Positions 1 through 6,373 are shown, counted from the stretch's first letter. The stretch is DNA of 6,705 nt from an uncultured Clostridia bacterium (GCA_946630405.1 CAMOYW010000050.1:1-6705), one strand, 5' to 3'. Notes: generated by a model from the sequence alone, not told the origin. Numbers and translations are program-made.

Positions 1-52
1 ACGGTGGTGTGAGAGGTCGGCTAATCAATTAATGGTTAGCCTCCTACTCGAT
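1..52 (+). mobile_element. 3' end of a group II intron (end of domain V, complete domain VI)
   Basis: Only the last 52 bases of the intron are in the window. Bases 1-7 look like the 3' strand of domain V (ACGGT). Bases 11-49 fold as domain VI. GGCTAA-T-CA (19-27) pairs with TG-G-TTAGCC (33-41, one T-G wobble) around an ATTAA loop. Below a small internal loop, AGG (14-16) pairs with CCT (43-45) and GAG (11-13) pairs with CTC (47-49). A46 is left bulged, seven bases from the end if the intron ends at the AT of 51-52. A bulged branch-point A at 7-8 nt and a terminal AY are the known signature of group II intron 3' ends. The flanking exon starts at about 53, only 12 bases from the stop codon of the convergent hydrolase gene. 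The maturase and the rest of the ribozyme, if present, lie upstream outside the window, so whether the intron is intact cannot be judged. Confidence 0.82.
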
Positions 53-64
53 TGTAATGATTTG

Positions 65-2674
65 TTATGCGGCGTTTTCAACAATGTAAGCATTGCTGTC
101 TGTTTTTTTAATGATCATTTGCTTTTTATTTTCATCCCGATTTACCGTGTATCCGAAATTTTCCGCAATAAATTCGATTGACAGCATCATCCTGCTGTTT
201 ATTATAACAGGGGGCGTATCTATCTGCCTGATCTCATTGTTGAAATACACAGTGTTATTGTTTACGGTAAGTACGATATTCCGTCCGCTATTATCCGTAA
301 CTGTTGCTGTTTTTTCAGAACCGTTCCACTGTACATCACCGCCAAATGCTTCAACTATTGCTCTCAGCGGCACAAATGTTTTGTTATTGATAACAACGGG
401 AGCACAATCAAGTTTTACCTCGGTCATGTCTATCGTCATAATATCATTTCCTACCTGCATGATTATTTCTGTATCTTTTTTTACGGGATCGTTAGGCGTA
501 TTGCCGTCATTATTTTCCGATATGTTATCCTTCGATACCGAATCATTATGGCTTGATTTTTCGTTGTTATTTACTATCGTACCTTTATGACTTGAGTGTC
601 CTGTGCTGCCATTACCGTTTTTGCTTTCTTTAGAGGTTTCTTTTTCGGAATGACTTTCGATATTGTGTTCTGTGGACATCTCTTTTGTGGTTATCTCAGA
701 AATGCTTTCCTGCTGCGGGTTTTCATATCTTAAACTATAGCCGATATTATAGAGTATCTTATCCGAATATTGATTATCATTCAATTCATATATATCAACG
801 GGAAGTTTACCCTGCGGCTCTATATAATTGAATGCTGCACAAATAGCCGCTGTATAACCCGGACCGTAGGATTGCGTTTCGCCATCAAATTTTGTAGGCA
901 TCGACGGCATATTTTTCGAGCTGTAAACGGCAAAAAGTGCATCCGCATTTTGATATCTTGCCACATCGTAAGGCATATACATACTCATTACGGCAGAGGG
1001 AATATTATTGTCTTTTGCATAGGATAATGCCGCATTAATAAATTTCACCGCATTTTCGCTTGTATCTATATTCTTTAAAGATGACATTTCATTACAAACG
1101 ATCATATATTTTGCACCGTTAACTTTATCTTTAAACTCATCAAATGAAGCGTCTTTAAACGAATATACTTCTATATTGGCATTTTCGGGTATAACAGTAT
1201 TTTCCTTTAAAATTTGATTGCCGTATTTTACACCTTCCAAATAATCTTCGGAGGCTACAAATACGACCGCTTTTTCATTTTCATCCAATTTTGCAGGGAA
1301 AGCATTGTTATCATTTTTGAGCAAGGTGACGGCTTTTGCTCCTATTTCAAGCTCTCTTTCGTGATGTTCTTTACAGCCGACAATATTTTTGGCATCTTTT
1401 ATCTTTTGTTCCACATCCACATTATATTCGGAAAGCCCTTTGCTAAGCTTTAAAGCAACTATTCTTTCTGCCGATTTTGTTATAGTATCTTCATCGATTT
1501 CATTGTTTTTTACCATATCGGCAATTGAATTTATATACTCATCTATTTTGGCGATTTCCTGCTCATTCATCATATAAAACGGTATAAGCAGCAAATCTAC
1601 ATCGGCATTTATTGCAAGCTTTGCGGTATCCTCAAGAGTAAAATGATTTTTTATTGAGGCCATGTCCAGTGAATCGGTAACTACAACACCGTTATATCCC
1701 ATATCTTTACGCAGAACATCTGTTATCATGGTTTTTGAAAGTGTTGCGGGTAAACTTATTTTTTCTCCGGTCTTTATGGAAGTATAAGTTTCTTTTTCTA
1801 TTTGCGGAAACTGTATATGTGCCGTCATTATTATTTCGCTGTTTGCTTCAATGCCTCGTTTGAACGGTACAAGTTCGAGCTCTTTTAATTCTTTGTAGGT
1901 TTTGTCTATACAAGGCAACCCCGTGTGACTGTCGGTACCTGTATCTCCGTGTCCGGGGAAATGTTTAAGTGCGGTAATGATACCTTCTTTATGAAGCCCC
2001 TCTATAAAAGCTTCACCCATATCCGCAACTATATTCGGGTCGGAGGAAAATGAGCGAATATTGATAACGGGATTATTCGGGTTATTGTTTACATCCATGA
2101 CGGGAGCAAAATCAACATTAATTCCGACTGCACTCAATTCTCTGCCCATTATTTCGGCATATTCTTTTGTTATGTTTTTATCATTAAGTGCTCCTAAACT
2201 CATATTGCCGGACATGGATGTGCCTGTTGCCAGTCTTGCTACTCTTCCGCCCTCCTGGTCTGCCGCTATCAAAAGCGGTAAATTGCCGCCGCTGACAGAA
2301 GCGTTTTGCATATCGTCAATAAGCCTTATTGTCTGCTCTGTGCCATTTATATTTTGGCTAAAAACGATCACGCCTCCAAAACCATGATTTTTTATACAAT
2401 TTCTCATAGCGTCGTTAAGAACGGGAACATCGACGATCTTACCGTCATTTTTCCAATATCTGAATGACGGCATAAGCATCTGAGCTATTTTCTGCTCAAG
2501 TGTCATTTCAGCTACTATCTCTGCCGCTGTTTTTGAGCCTCCGTCATTATATGTCAGAGCCGAACCCGATATCACAAAATCACTTACATCATTTGCATAC
2601 GATATATGGTTGATCGTTCCAAACGTTACCGCGCCGATAAGCAATACGCTTAATACTTTTTTGAATTTATTCAT
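65..2674 (-). CDS. nagZ: Secreted family 3 beta-N-acetylhexosaminidase (NagZ type) with C-terminal copper-amine-oxidase-N-like domain
   Basis: This 869-aa enzyme is predicted to remove terminal N-acetylglucosamine from wall fragments outside the cell. Residues 1-27 look like a signal peptide: Lys at 3, 5 and 6, a hydrophobic stretch, and likely cleavage after SYA. The GH3 barrel spans about 50-410, with ADQEGGR (138-144), KHFPGHGDTGTDSH (237-250) and VVTDSLDM (331-338). D248 and H250 match the Asp-His acid/base dyad of Bacillus subtilis NagZ, and D334 its nucleophile; the spacing between dyad and nucleophile is the same as in that enzyme. The second GH3 domain is about 440-650, so residues 1-650 equal a two-domain Gram-positive NagZ. 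Residues 652-735 are a low-complexity Ser/Asn/His/Glu/Lys-rich linker. Residues about 737-857 resemble Cu_amine_oxidN1 (VINNKTFVPLRAIVEAFGG), probably a stalk or wall-contact module. No LPXTG motif is seen. Start: AAGGAGA lies at 2687-2693, a long 13 bases from this ATG. The nearer ATG (2683-2685) is followed by ATA and a stop, so it cannot be the start. The gene has its own promoter and is monocistronic in this window. Confidence 0.93.
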   Translation of the reverse strand: MNKFKKVLSVLLIGAVTFGTINHISYANDVSDFVISGSALTYNDGGSKTAAEIVAEMTLEQKIAQMLMPSFRYWKNDGKIVDVPVLNDAMRNCIKNHGFGGVIVFSQNINGTEQTIRLIDDMQNASVSGGNLPLLIAADQEGGRVARLATGTSMSGNMSLGALNDKNITKEYAEIMGRELSAVGINVDFAPVMDVNNNPNNPVINIRSFSSDPNIVADMGEAFIEGLHKEGIITALKHFPGHGDTGTDSHTGLPCIDKTYKELKELELVPFKRGIEANSEIIMTAHIQFPQIEKETYTSIKTGEKISLPATLSKTMITDVLRKDMGYNGVVVTDSLDMASIKNHFTLEDTAKLAINADVDLLLIPFYMMNEQEIAKIDEYINSIADMVKNNEIDEDTITKSAERIVALKLSKGLSEYNVDVEQKIKDAKNIVGCKEHHERELEIGAKAVTLLKNDNNAFPAKLDENEKAVVFVASEDYLEGVKYGNQILKENTVIPENANIEVYSFKDASFDEFKDKVNGAKYMIVCNEMSSLKNIDTSENAVKFINAALSYAKDNNIPSAVMSMYMPYDVARYQNADALFAVYSSKNMPSMPTKFDGETQSYGPGYTAAICAAFNYIEPQGKLPVDIYELNDNQYSDKILYNIGYSLRYENPQQESISEITTKEMSTEHNIESHSEKETSKESKNGNGSTGHSSHKGTIVNNNEKSSHNDSVSKDNISENNDGNTPNDPVKKDTEIIMQVGNDIMTIDMTEVKLDCAPVVINNKTFVPLRAIVEAFGGDVQWNGSEKTATVTDNSGRNIVLTVNNNTVYFNNEIRQIDTPPVIINSRMMLSIEFIAENFGYTVNRDENKKQMIIKKTDSNAYIVENAA

Positions 2675-2735
2675 CTTTATATCATTTCTCCTTAAAATAA
2701 TGCTTTATTTTCGATGTATTGTATTTTGCGCATAT

Positions 2736-2764
2736 ATTATATAACGTTTTTCTAAAAAAATCAA
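2736..2764 (-). promoter_or_regulatory. SigA-type promoter of the hydrolase gene
   Basis: On the minus strand TTGATT (2764-2759) is separated by 17 bases from a perfect TATAAT (2741-2736). Transcription would start near 2729, giving a leader of about 55 bases before the ATG at 2674. It lies downstream of the terminator at 2896-2927, so the hydrolase gene appears to be transcribed independently of nrdG. Confidence 0.7.
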
Positions 2765-2840
2765 CTTAAACAATTTTTTTGAGAAAAATAAATGTCGTGA
2801 TTTCAATGGAGAACCGATATAAGGGATAACATGTAGTATC

Positions 2841-2875
2841 ATTGACCATATTAACTTTTCGTTCCTTTGGTCAAT
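2841..2875. repeat. Interrupted 8-bp inverted repeat
   Basis: ATTGACCA (2841-2848) and TGGTCAAT (2868-2875) are perfect inverted copies separated by 19 bases. They lie between the terminator and the hydrolase promoter, about 77 bases upstream of its -35. This could be a distal operator or simply a weak hairpin. No T-tract follows it on either strand. Confidence 0.35.
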
Positions 2876-2895
2876 AAGAGTAAACTAAAACAAAC

Positions 2896-2927
2896 AACAG
2901 CCTTGTGCCGATTTGCACAAGGCTGTT
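2896..2927. terminator. Strong intrinsic terminator hairpin, probably bidirectional
   Basis: AACAGCCTTGTGC (2896-2908) and GCACAAGGCTGTT (2915-2927) form a perfect 13-bp stem with a 6-base loop. On the minus strand the stem is followed by GTTTGTTTTAG, and on the + strand by TAATGTTATTTTT. It most likely ends minus-strand transcription coming from nrdG, about 330 bases downstream of its stop, and insulates the hydrolase promoter. Confidence 0.8.
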
Positions 2928-3084
2928 TAATGTTATTTTTCATTTTCTGTTTTTTTGATACTTATGCAAGCTATGCTCTCGAAATGTTTTGTCAAAGGAC
3001 AGGGGGCAGAGAGTAGACCTGCAACGGAACTTATTTTTTCATATATTACCTTTATTTTACGATTTGTTCACAATAATTACACTT

Positions 3085-3126
3085 AATTTACCGTTTGCCG
3101 TATTGTATTTACATAAACGGTAAATT
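3085..3126. promoter_or_regulatory. Perfect 12-bp inverted repeat flanking a -35 box (operator candidate)
   Basis: AATTTACCGTTT (3085-3096) and AAACGGTAAATT (3115-3126) are exact inverted copies with an 18-base spacer, so their centres are 30 bp apart, close to three helical turns. The -35 hexamer (3108-3113) of the + strand promoter lies in the spacer, and the right arm fills much of the -35/-10 interval. That placement suits binding by a repressor rather than a terminator, and no T-tract follows on either strand. The regulator is unknown. Confidence 0.55.
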
Positions 3127-3136
3127 TTGATATTAT
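3108..3136 (+). promoter_or_regulatory. Promoter for the candidate small RNA
   Basis: TTTACA (3108-3113), a 17-base spacer, then TATTAT (3131-3136). Transcription would start at about 3143. The hexamers and spacing are identical to those of the nrdD promoter at 6374-6402. No coding region follows on this strand, but an intrinsic terminator does, which is why a non-coding RNA is proposed. Confidence 0.6.
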
Positions 3137-3142
3137 TATAAA

Positions 3143-3260
3143 GAACCATCCAGCCGGTGGGATAACACCCACTCGTCCGTGCCCCTTGTTTCCCTTTCCT
3201 TATTTTGGCACGGACAATTAAGTTCGCTTCGGACTGTGCGTTTGTCCGAAGCTTTTTTTT
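3143..3260 (+). ncRNA. Candidate small structured RNA, convergent with nrdG
   Basis: Promoter-to-terminator distance predicts a transcript of about 115 nt with no credible reading frame. Three hairpins are visible. The first is GTGGG (3157-3161) with CCCAC (3168-3172). The second is GTCCGTGCC (3175-3183) with GGCACGGAC (3207-3215), a perfect 9-bp stem around a 23-base pyrimidine-rich loop. The third is the terminator, GCTTCGGAC (3226-3234) with GTCCGAAGC (3244-3252), followed by eight T. The loop carries TTTCCCTTTCCTT, complementary to purine-rich Shine-Dalgarno sequences, as in known Gram-positive small RNAs with UCCC loops. That role is inference. The 3' end touches the nrdG stop codon, so read-through would produce antisense RNA to nrdG. 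I do not recognise it as a member of a named RNA family. Confidence 0.5.
3226..3260 (+). terminator. Intrinsic terminator of the + strand transcript
   Basis: A perfect 9-bp GC-rich stem, GCTTCGGAC (3226-3234) and GTCCGAAGC (3244-3252), with a 9-base loop, is followed at once by eight T (3253-3260). The T-tract is on the + strand only, where it runs into the last bases of nrdG. On the minus strand the stem is followed by GAACTTAATT, a much poorer termination signal, so it does not look like the nrdG terminator. Confidence 0.85.
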
Positions 3261-3786
3261 ATTCAAGTTCCGACATGTGTACAACAGCCTTGTTTTGCAT
3301 GCTTTTTTTTATGTCGATTATTCTTTGGTTGGAAGAACCTCTGAAATTTAGGCTCGGATCTTTTAGTGAGAGTTCAAATCTTCCGTCCACAAGCACATCT
3401 ATATTGTTTAGAATAGTGTCGGTATATGCCGTGTAGCGAACCCCGCCCTTTTTGAGGTCTGTGTCGAACGTGTAGCCCGTGTACATCCATATATCCTTTT
3501 TAGGATAGACTTCCTTGACCTTTTTGATAATTTCAGATACCGTTTCCTGATTTTCGGGCTCAAACGGCTCTCCGCCGAGTATTGTGAGCCCGTCGATATA
3601 TTCGGGTCTCAGAGCTTCAATTATTTCGTTTAATGTGGCATCGGTAAAGAGTTTGCCGTATACAAAGGACCATGTTTCGGGCTGGAAACAGCCTTCGCAG
3701 CAATTCCTGCATCCCGATACAAAAAGGCTGACCCTTACACCGATACCGTTTGCAATGTCTGTTTTGTTGATTTTTCCGTAATACAT
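3259..3786 (-). CDS. nrdG: Anaerobic ribonucleoside-triphosphate reductase activating protein
   Basis: This 175-aa radical-SAM activase uses S-adenosylmethionine and an iron-sulfur cluster to place the glycyl radical on NrdD under anoxic conditions. C26, C30 and C33 form the CxxxCxxC cluster motif (GCRNCCEGC), with an extra Cys at 29 inside it. CFQPETW follows, as in the family. GGEP (71-74) is the SAM-binding motif, and the C-terminal block VDGRFELSLKDPSLNFRGSSNQRIID (split here as VDGRFELSL, 133-141, then LNFRGSSNQRIID, 146-158) is strongly NrdG-like. Length is normal or slightly long for the family. The ATG at 3786 is the only usable start, since no start codon lies between it and the upstream in-frame stop. 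The leader has no recognisable Shine-Dalgarno (CTCAAAGAT precedes ATG). A weak promoter, TTGAGT-17-TATTAC at 3801-3829, could serve it but would give a very short leader. nrdD lies 356 bases upstream on the same strand. Confidence 0.96.
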   Translation of the reverse strand: MYYGKINKTDIANGIGVRVSLFVSGCRNCCEGCFQPETWSFVYGKLFTDATLNEIIEALRPEYIDGLTILGGEPFEPENQETVSEIIKKVKEVYPKKDIWMYTGYTFDTDLKKGGVRYTAYTDTILNNIDVLVDGRFELSLKDPSLNFRGSSNQRIIDIKKSMQNKAVVHMSELE

Positions 3787-3825
3787 ATCTTTGAGAAATA
3801 GTAATATATGTTAAATTTGAGATAC

Positions 3826-3880
3826 TCAAGCAACCCCTGATCTAATGGGTCATCCATTGATCAGGGCATTAATTGTTTGA
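3826..3880. repeat. Strong hairpin in the nrdD-nrdG spacer
   Basis: CCCTGATC (3835-3842), a single bulged T, then AATGG (3844-3848) pair with CCATT (3854-3858) and GATCAGGG (3859-3866) around a GTCAT loop. TCAAGCAA (3826-3833) can extend the stem with TTGTTTGA (3873-3880), one wobble included. It sits 40-95 bases upstream of the nrdG start. No T-tract follows it on either strand, so a processing or stability element for a dicistronic nrdD-nrdG mRNA is more likely than a terminator. Confidence 0.6.
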
Positions 3881-3920
3881 AGATCTTTACATATATTTTT
3901 AAAATGGTTAAAAAGAATTT

Positions 3921-4110
3921 CTAAGGAAAAACTGAATAAATGGTGAAAAAACTTCAAAAAAATGGTCGCTCATGTTTGAAATTGTGCCGCAATTTTAGAT
4001 TCCTGTGGACTGACTTTTTGCTTTGCAAAATGCAAGCTTATTATCGCGGTGATTTTTGCCGGAAAACCTTAATTTTATTATTCCTTTGAATTAAATCAGT
4101 GTTTCCCTGA
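3921..4110. mobile_element. MITE-like non-coding element with short terminal inverted repeats
   Basis: The left end CTAAGGAAAAACTGA (3921-3935) differs by one base from CTAAGGAAACACTGA at 6550-6564. The right end, TCAGTGTTTCC (4096-4106), is the inverse of GGAAACACTGA, found exactly at 6554-6564. AATTAAATCAG (4089-4099) recurs exactly at 6695-6705. The roughly 190-bp element carries no reading frame, and its interior is unrelated to that of the second copy apart from the ends. Clear target-site duplications are not visible. It is probably a non-autonomous element mobilised by a transposase encoded elsewhere, but that is inference from the shared ends. Confidence 0.5.
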
Positions 4111-4142
4111 GTAATATACTTATTCTATGCTTTACCGATATA

Positions 4143-6299
4143 TTATAAGTGCATTACCCTCTCTTTGATCTCTTCCGTTCTTCCTTGATTCCAAAATTGA
4201 GTGCCTATGTAGCCGCAGGTGCGTCTTGCCACGTTTAATGTTTCTTGGTTGCGGTTGTGGCATTTGGGACATTCCCACACAAGCTTACCGTCATCCTCAA
4301 CTATCTGTATCTCACCCGTGTAGCCGCACTCCTGGCAATAGTCGCTCTTGGTGTTGAGCTCGGCATACATAATGTTGTCGTAGATGAATTTCATTACCGA
4401 AAGGACGGCTTTAAGGTTGTTTTCCATGTTGGGCACTTCCACATAGCTTATGGCACCGCCTGTTGAAAGTGACTGGAACTGACTTTCAAATTTAAGCTTT
4501 GCAAAAGCGTCTATTTTCTCGGTAACATGTACATGATAGCTGTTGGTGATGTATTTTTTGTCTGTCACGCCTTTAATTATGCCGAATCTTCTCTGAAGAC
4601 ATTTTGCAAATTTATATGTCGTGCTCTCTATGGGTGAGCCGTATATGCTAAAGAATATATTTGACTCGCTCGTCCACTGCTTGCAAGCCTCGTTCATGTG
4701 TTGCATCACTCTTATGGCAAAGGGAGTTGCCTTGGGATTTGTGTGAGAAAATCCCGTCATATACCTGACGCACTCGCAAAGTCCCGCATAGCCTAAAGAT
4801 ATTGTGGAATATCCGCCGTAAAGGAGTTTGTCTATGGGTTCGCCTTTTTTAAGCCTTGCAAGAGCTCCGAATTGCCAAAGTATGGGTGCAGAGTCCGAAA
4901 GAGTGCCTTTTAATCTTTCGTGTCTGCACATAAGTGCCTTATGGCAAAGTTCAAGCCTTTCATCAAATATCTTCCAGAACTTATCGTAATCTCCGCCGGA
5001 AGAAAGTGCAACGTCCACGAGATTTATGGTCACAACTCCCTGATTGAATCTTCCGTAAAACTTGTAGTTGCCGTTTTCGTCCTTCCAGGGATTAAGTGCG
5101 CTCCTGCAACCCATAACGGGGAAACAGTTGCCCTCTTTAAGTTCCTTCATCTTCTTTTCGGAGATATAGTCGGGTACCATACGCTTTGCGGTGCATTTTG
5201 CGGCAAGCTCCGTAAGGTAGTAGTAGGGCGAATCTTCGTGTATATTGTCTTCTTCAAGTACGTATATCAGCTTGGGGAATGCCGGAGTTATAACGGCACC
5301 CGCTTCATTCTTAACGCCGAGATAGCGTTGTGCAAGCATTTCTTCTATAATGAGGGCAAGGTCTTTTTTCTCCTGCTCGTTTTTCGCCTCGTTAAGGTAC
5401 ATGAATATGGTAAGGAAAGGTGCCTGACCGTTTGTGGTCATAAGGGTAATGACCTGATACTGTATTGTCTGTATACCTTTTTCGACCTCTTTGCGGAGTC
5501 TTTTTTCGGTAACGGATGCGATCTTTACAAGGTTCATTTCCGCACCGAGCTCTTTTGCCTCTTCTATGACCTCTTTACGTATCTTTTCTCTTGATACCTG
5601 TACGAAAGGAGCAAGGTGGGCAAGGCTCACGCTCTGACCGCCGTACTGATTGCTTGCGACCTGTGCTATTATCTGCGTGGCGATATTGCAGGCGGTGGAA
5701 AAGCTGTGAGGCTTTTCTATCATTGTTTCGCTTATGACAGTGCCGTTTTGAAGCATATCTTCAAGGTTTACAAGGTCACAATTGTGCATATGCTGAGCAA
5801 AATAATCCGAATCGTGGAAGTGTATGATACCTTCGGCATCCGCTTTTACTATCTCGGGAGGAAGTAGGAGCCTTTTGGATATATCTTTGCTCACTTCTCC
5901 TGCCATATAGTCACGCTGTACCGAATTGACGATAGGATCCTTGTTGGAGTTTTCCTGAAGAACTTCTTCGTTGTTACATTCTATGAGTGAAAGTATCCTG
6001 TCGTCGGTGGTGTTTGACTTACGCACAAGTGAACGGGTAAAGCGGTAGCGCACATAGCCTCTTGCTATGTCAAATGCTCCCGTTGCCATGATCTGGTTCT
6101 CTACCATATCCTGTACTTCCTCGACGGAAACCGAGCGGTTCATTTTACGGCACTTATACTCTATGTAGTCGGCAATTTCGTTTATCTGCTCTTTTGTGAG
6201 CATGGGTTGAGCTGCGGCATCGTTTGCTTTTGTGATGGCAGCAACAATCTTTGCGGAGTCAAATTCGACCTCCGAACCGTTTCTTTTAATGATCCTCAT
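4143..6299 (-). CDS. nrdD: Anaerobic (class III) ribonucleoside-triphosphate reductase
   Basis: This 718-aa glycyl-radical enzyme reduces ribonucleoside triphosphates to dNTPs without oxygen. Residues 1 to about 92 are an ATP-cone (MRIIKRNGSEVEFDSAKI), the allosteric activity site. C174 in MHNCDLVN and C398 in PVMGCRS correspond to the conserved active-site cysteines of the family. C655, C658, C677 and C680 (CQEC and CPKC) form the C-terminal zinc site. RRTCGYIG places the radical at G696. Length and domain order are complete, and no frameshift is seen. The start is well supported: AGGGGGC (about 6307-6313) lies 8 bases before the ATG. A promoter with an NrdR-like site lies upstream. NrdG, its activase, follows on the same strand after a 356-bp spacer. 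No class I or II reductase gene is in the window. Confidence 0.98.
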   Translation of the reverse strand: MRIIKRNGSEVEFDSAKIVAAITKANDAAAQPMLTKEQINEIADYIEYKCRKMNRSVSVEEVQDMVENQIMATGAFDIARGYVRYRFTRSLVRKSNTTDDRILSLIECNNEEVLQENSNKDPIVNSVQRDYMAGEVSKDISKRLLLPPEIVKADAEGIIHFHDSDYFAQHMHNCDLVNLEDMLQNGTVISETMIEKPHSFSTACNIATQIIAQVASNQYGGQSVSLAHLAPFVQVSREKIRKEVIEEAKELGAEMNLVKIASVTEKRLRKEVEKGIQTIQYQVITLMTTNGQAPFLTIFMYLNEAKNEQEKKDLALIIEEMLAQRYLGVKNEAGAVITPAFPKLIYVLEEDNIHEDSPYYYLTELAAKCTAKRMVPDYISEKKMKELKEGNCFPVMGCRSALNPWKDENGNYKFYGRFNQGVVTINLVDVALSSGGDYDKFWKIFDERLELCHKALMCRHERLKGTLSDSAPILWQFGALARLKKGEPIDKLLYGGYSTISLGYAGLCECVRYMTGFSHTNPKATPFAIRVMQHMNEACKQWTSESNIFFSIYGSPIESTTYKFAKCLQRRFGIIKGVTDKKYITNSYHVHVTEKIDAFAKLKFESQFQSLSTGGAISYVEVPNMENNLKAVLSVMKFIYDNIMYAELNTKSDYCQECGYTGEIQIVEDDGKLVWECPKCHNRNQETLNVARRTCGYIGTQFWNQGRTEEIKERVMHL

Positions 6300-6333
6300 A
6301 ACAAATGCCCCCTGAATAATTTGATTGTTTTAT

Positions 6334-6357
6334 ATATTTTACAGCTGTTTAAAATAT
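6334..6357. promoter_or_regulatory. Interrupted palindrome in the nrdD leader
   Basis: ATATTTTA (6334-6341) and TAAAATAT (6350-6357) are perfect inverted copies around CAGCTGTT. It lies about 10 bases past the predicted nrdD transcription start and upstream of the ribosome binding site, a natural position for a repressor operator. In an AT-rich leader it may also be chance or a weak hairpin. Confidence 0.4.
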
Positions 6358-6373
6358 TTTTTCGTGCTCACTT

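Larger units (their letters stand above)
2675..3258. other. 584-bp non-coding region between the hydrolase gene and nrdG
   Basis: From low to high coordinate it holds: the hydrolase ribosome binding site and promoter; an 8-bp inverted repeat (2841-2875); a strong bidirectional terminator hairpin (2896-2927); about 140 bases (2941-3080) in which I recognise nothing; and the predicted + strand small-RNA unit (operator-like repeat, promoter, transcript and terminator, 3085-3260). Short open frames here lack ribosome binding sites and resemble nothing I know. Confidence 0.7.
3787..4142. other. 356-bp spacer between nrdD and nrdG
   Basis: It contains no credible gene. It holds the hairpin at 3826-3880 and a MITE-like element at about 3921-4110. 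No intrinsic terminator with a T-tract is visible after the nrdD stop on the minus strand, so read-through from nrdD into nrdG remains possible. Confidence 0.7.

Noticed and set aside
93..590. 165-residue + strand frame
   Set aside because: It is antisense to the linker and C-terminal domain of the hydrolase, whose protein-level motifs are clear.
2965..3087. Short + strand frame of about 40 codons starting ATGCAAGCT
   Set aside because: There is no Shine-Dalgarno, no promoter directly upstream and no recognisable similarity; the composition is that of spacer.
3085..3126. 12-bp inverted repeat as a terminator
   Set aside because: Neither strand has a T-tract after the stem and the loop is 18 bases, so an operator fits better.
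3057..3284. 75-residue minus-strand frame overlapping the nrdG end
   Set aside because: It overlaps the last nrdG codons in another frame, has no plausible start signal, and runs through the predicted small-RNA stems and operator-like repeat.
4017..4037. GCTTTGCA-AAA-TGCAAGC hairpin inside the first repeat element
   Set aside because: It is a short, bulged stem without a T-tract or matching copy in the second element, so not counted as a separate signal.
4920..5594. 224-residue open frame on the + strand
   Set aside because: It lies wholly antisense to nrdD, which is unambiguous by its motifs. The frame has no ribosome binding site or recognisable motif and is a shadow of nrdD codon use.
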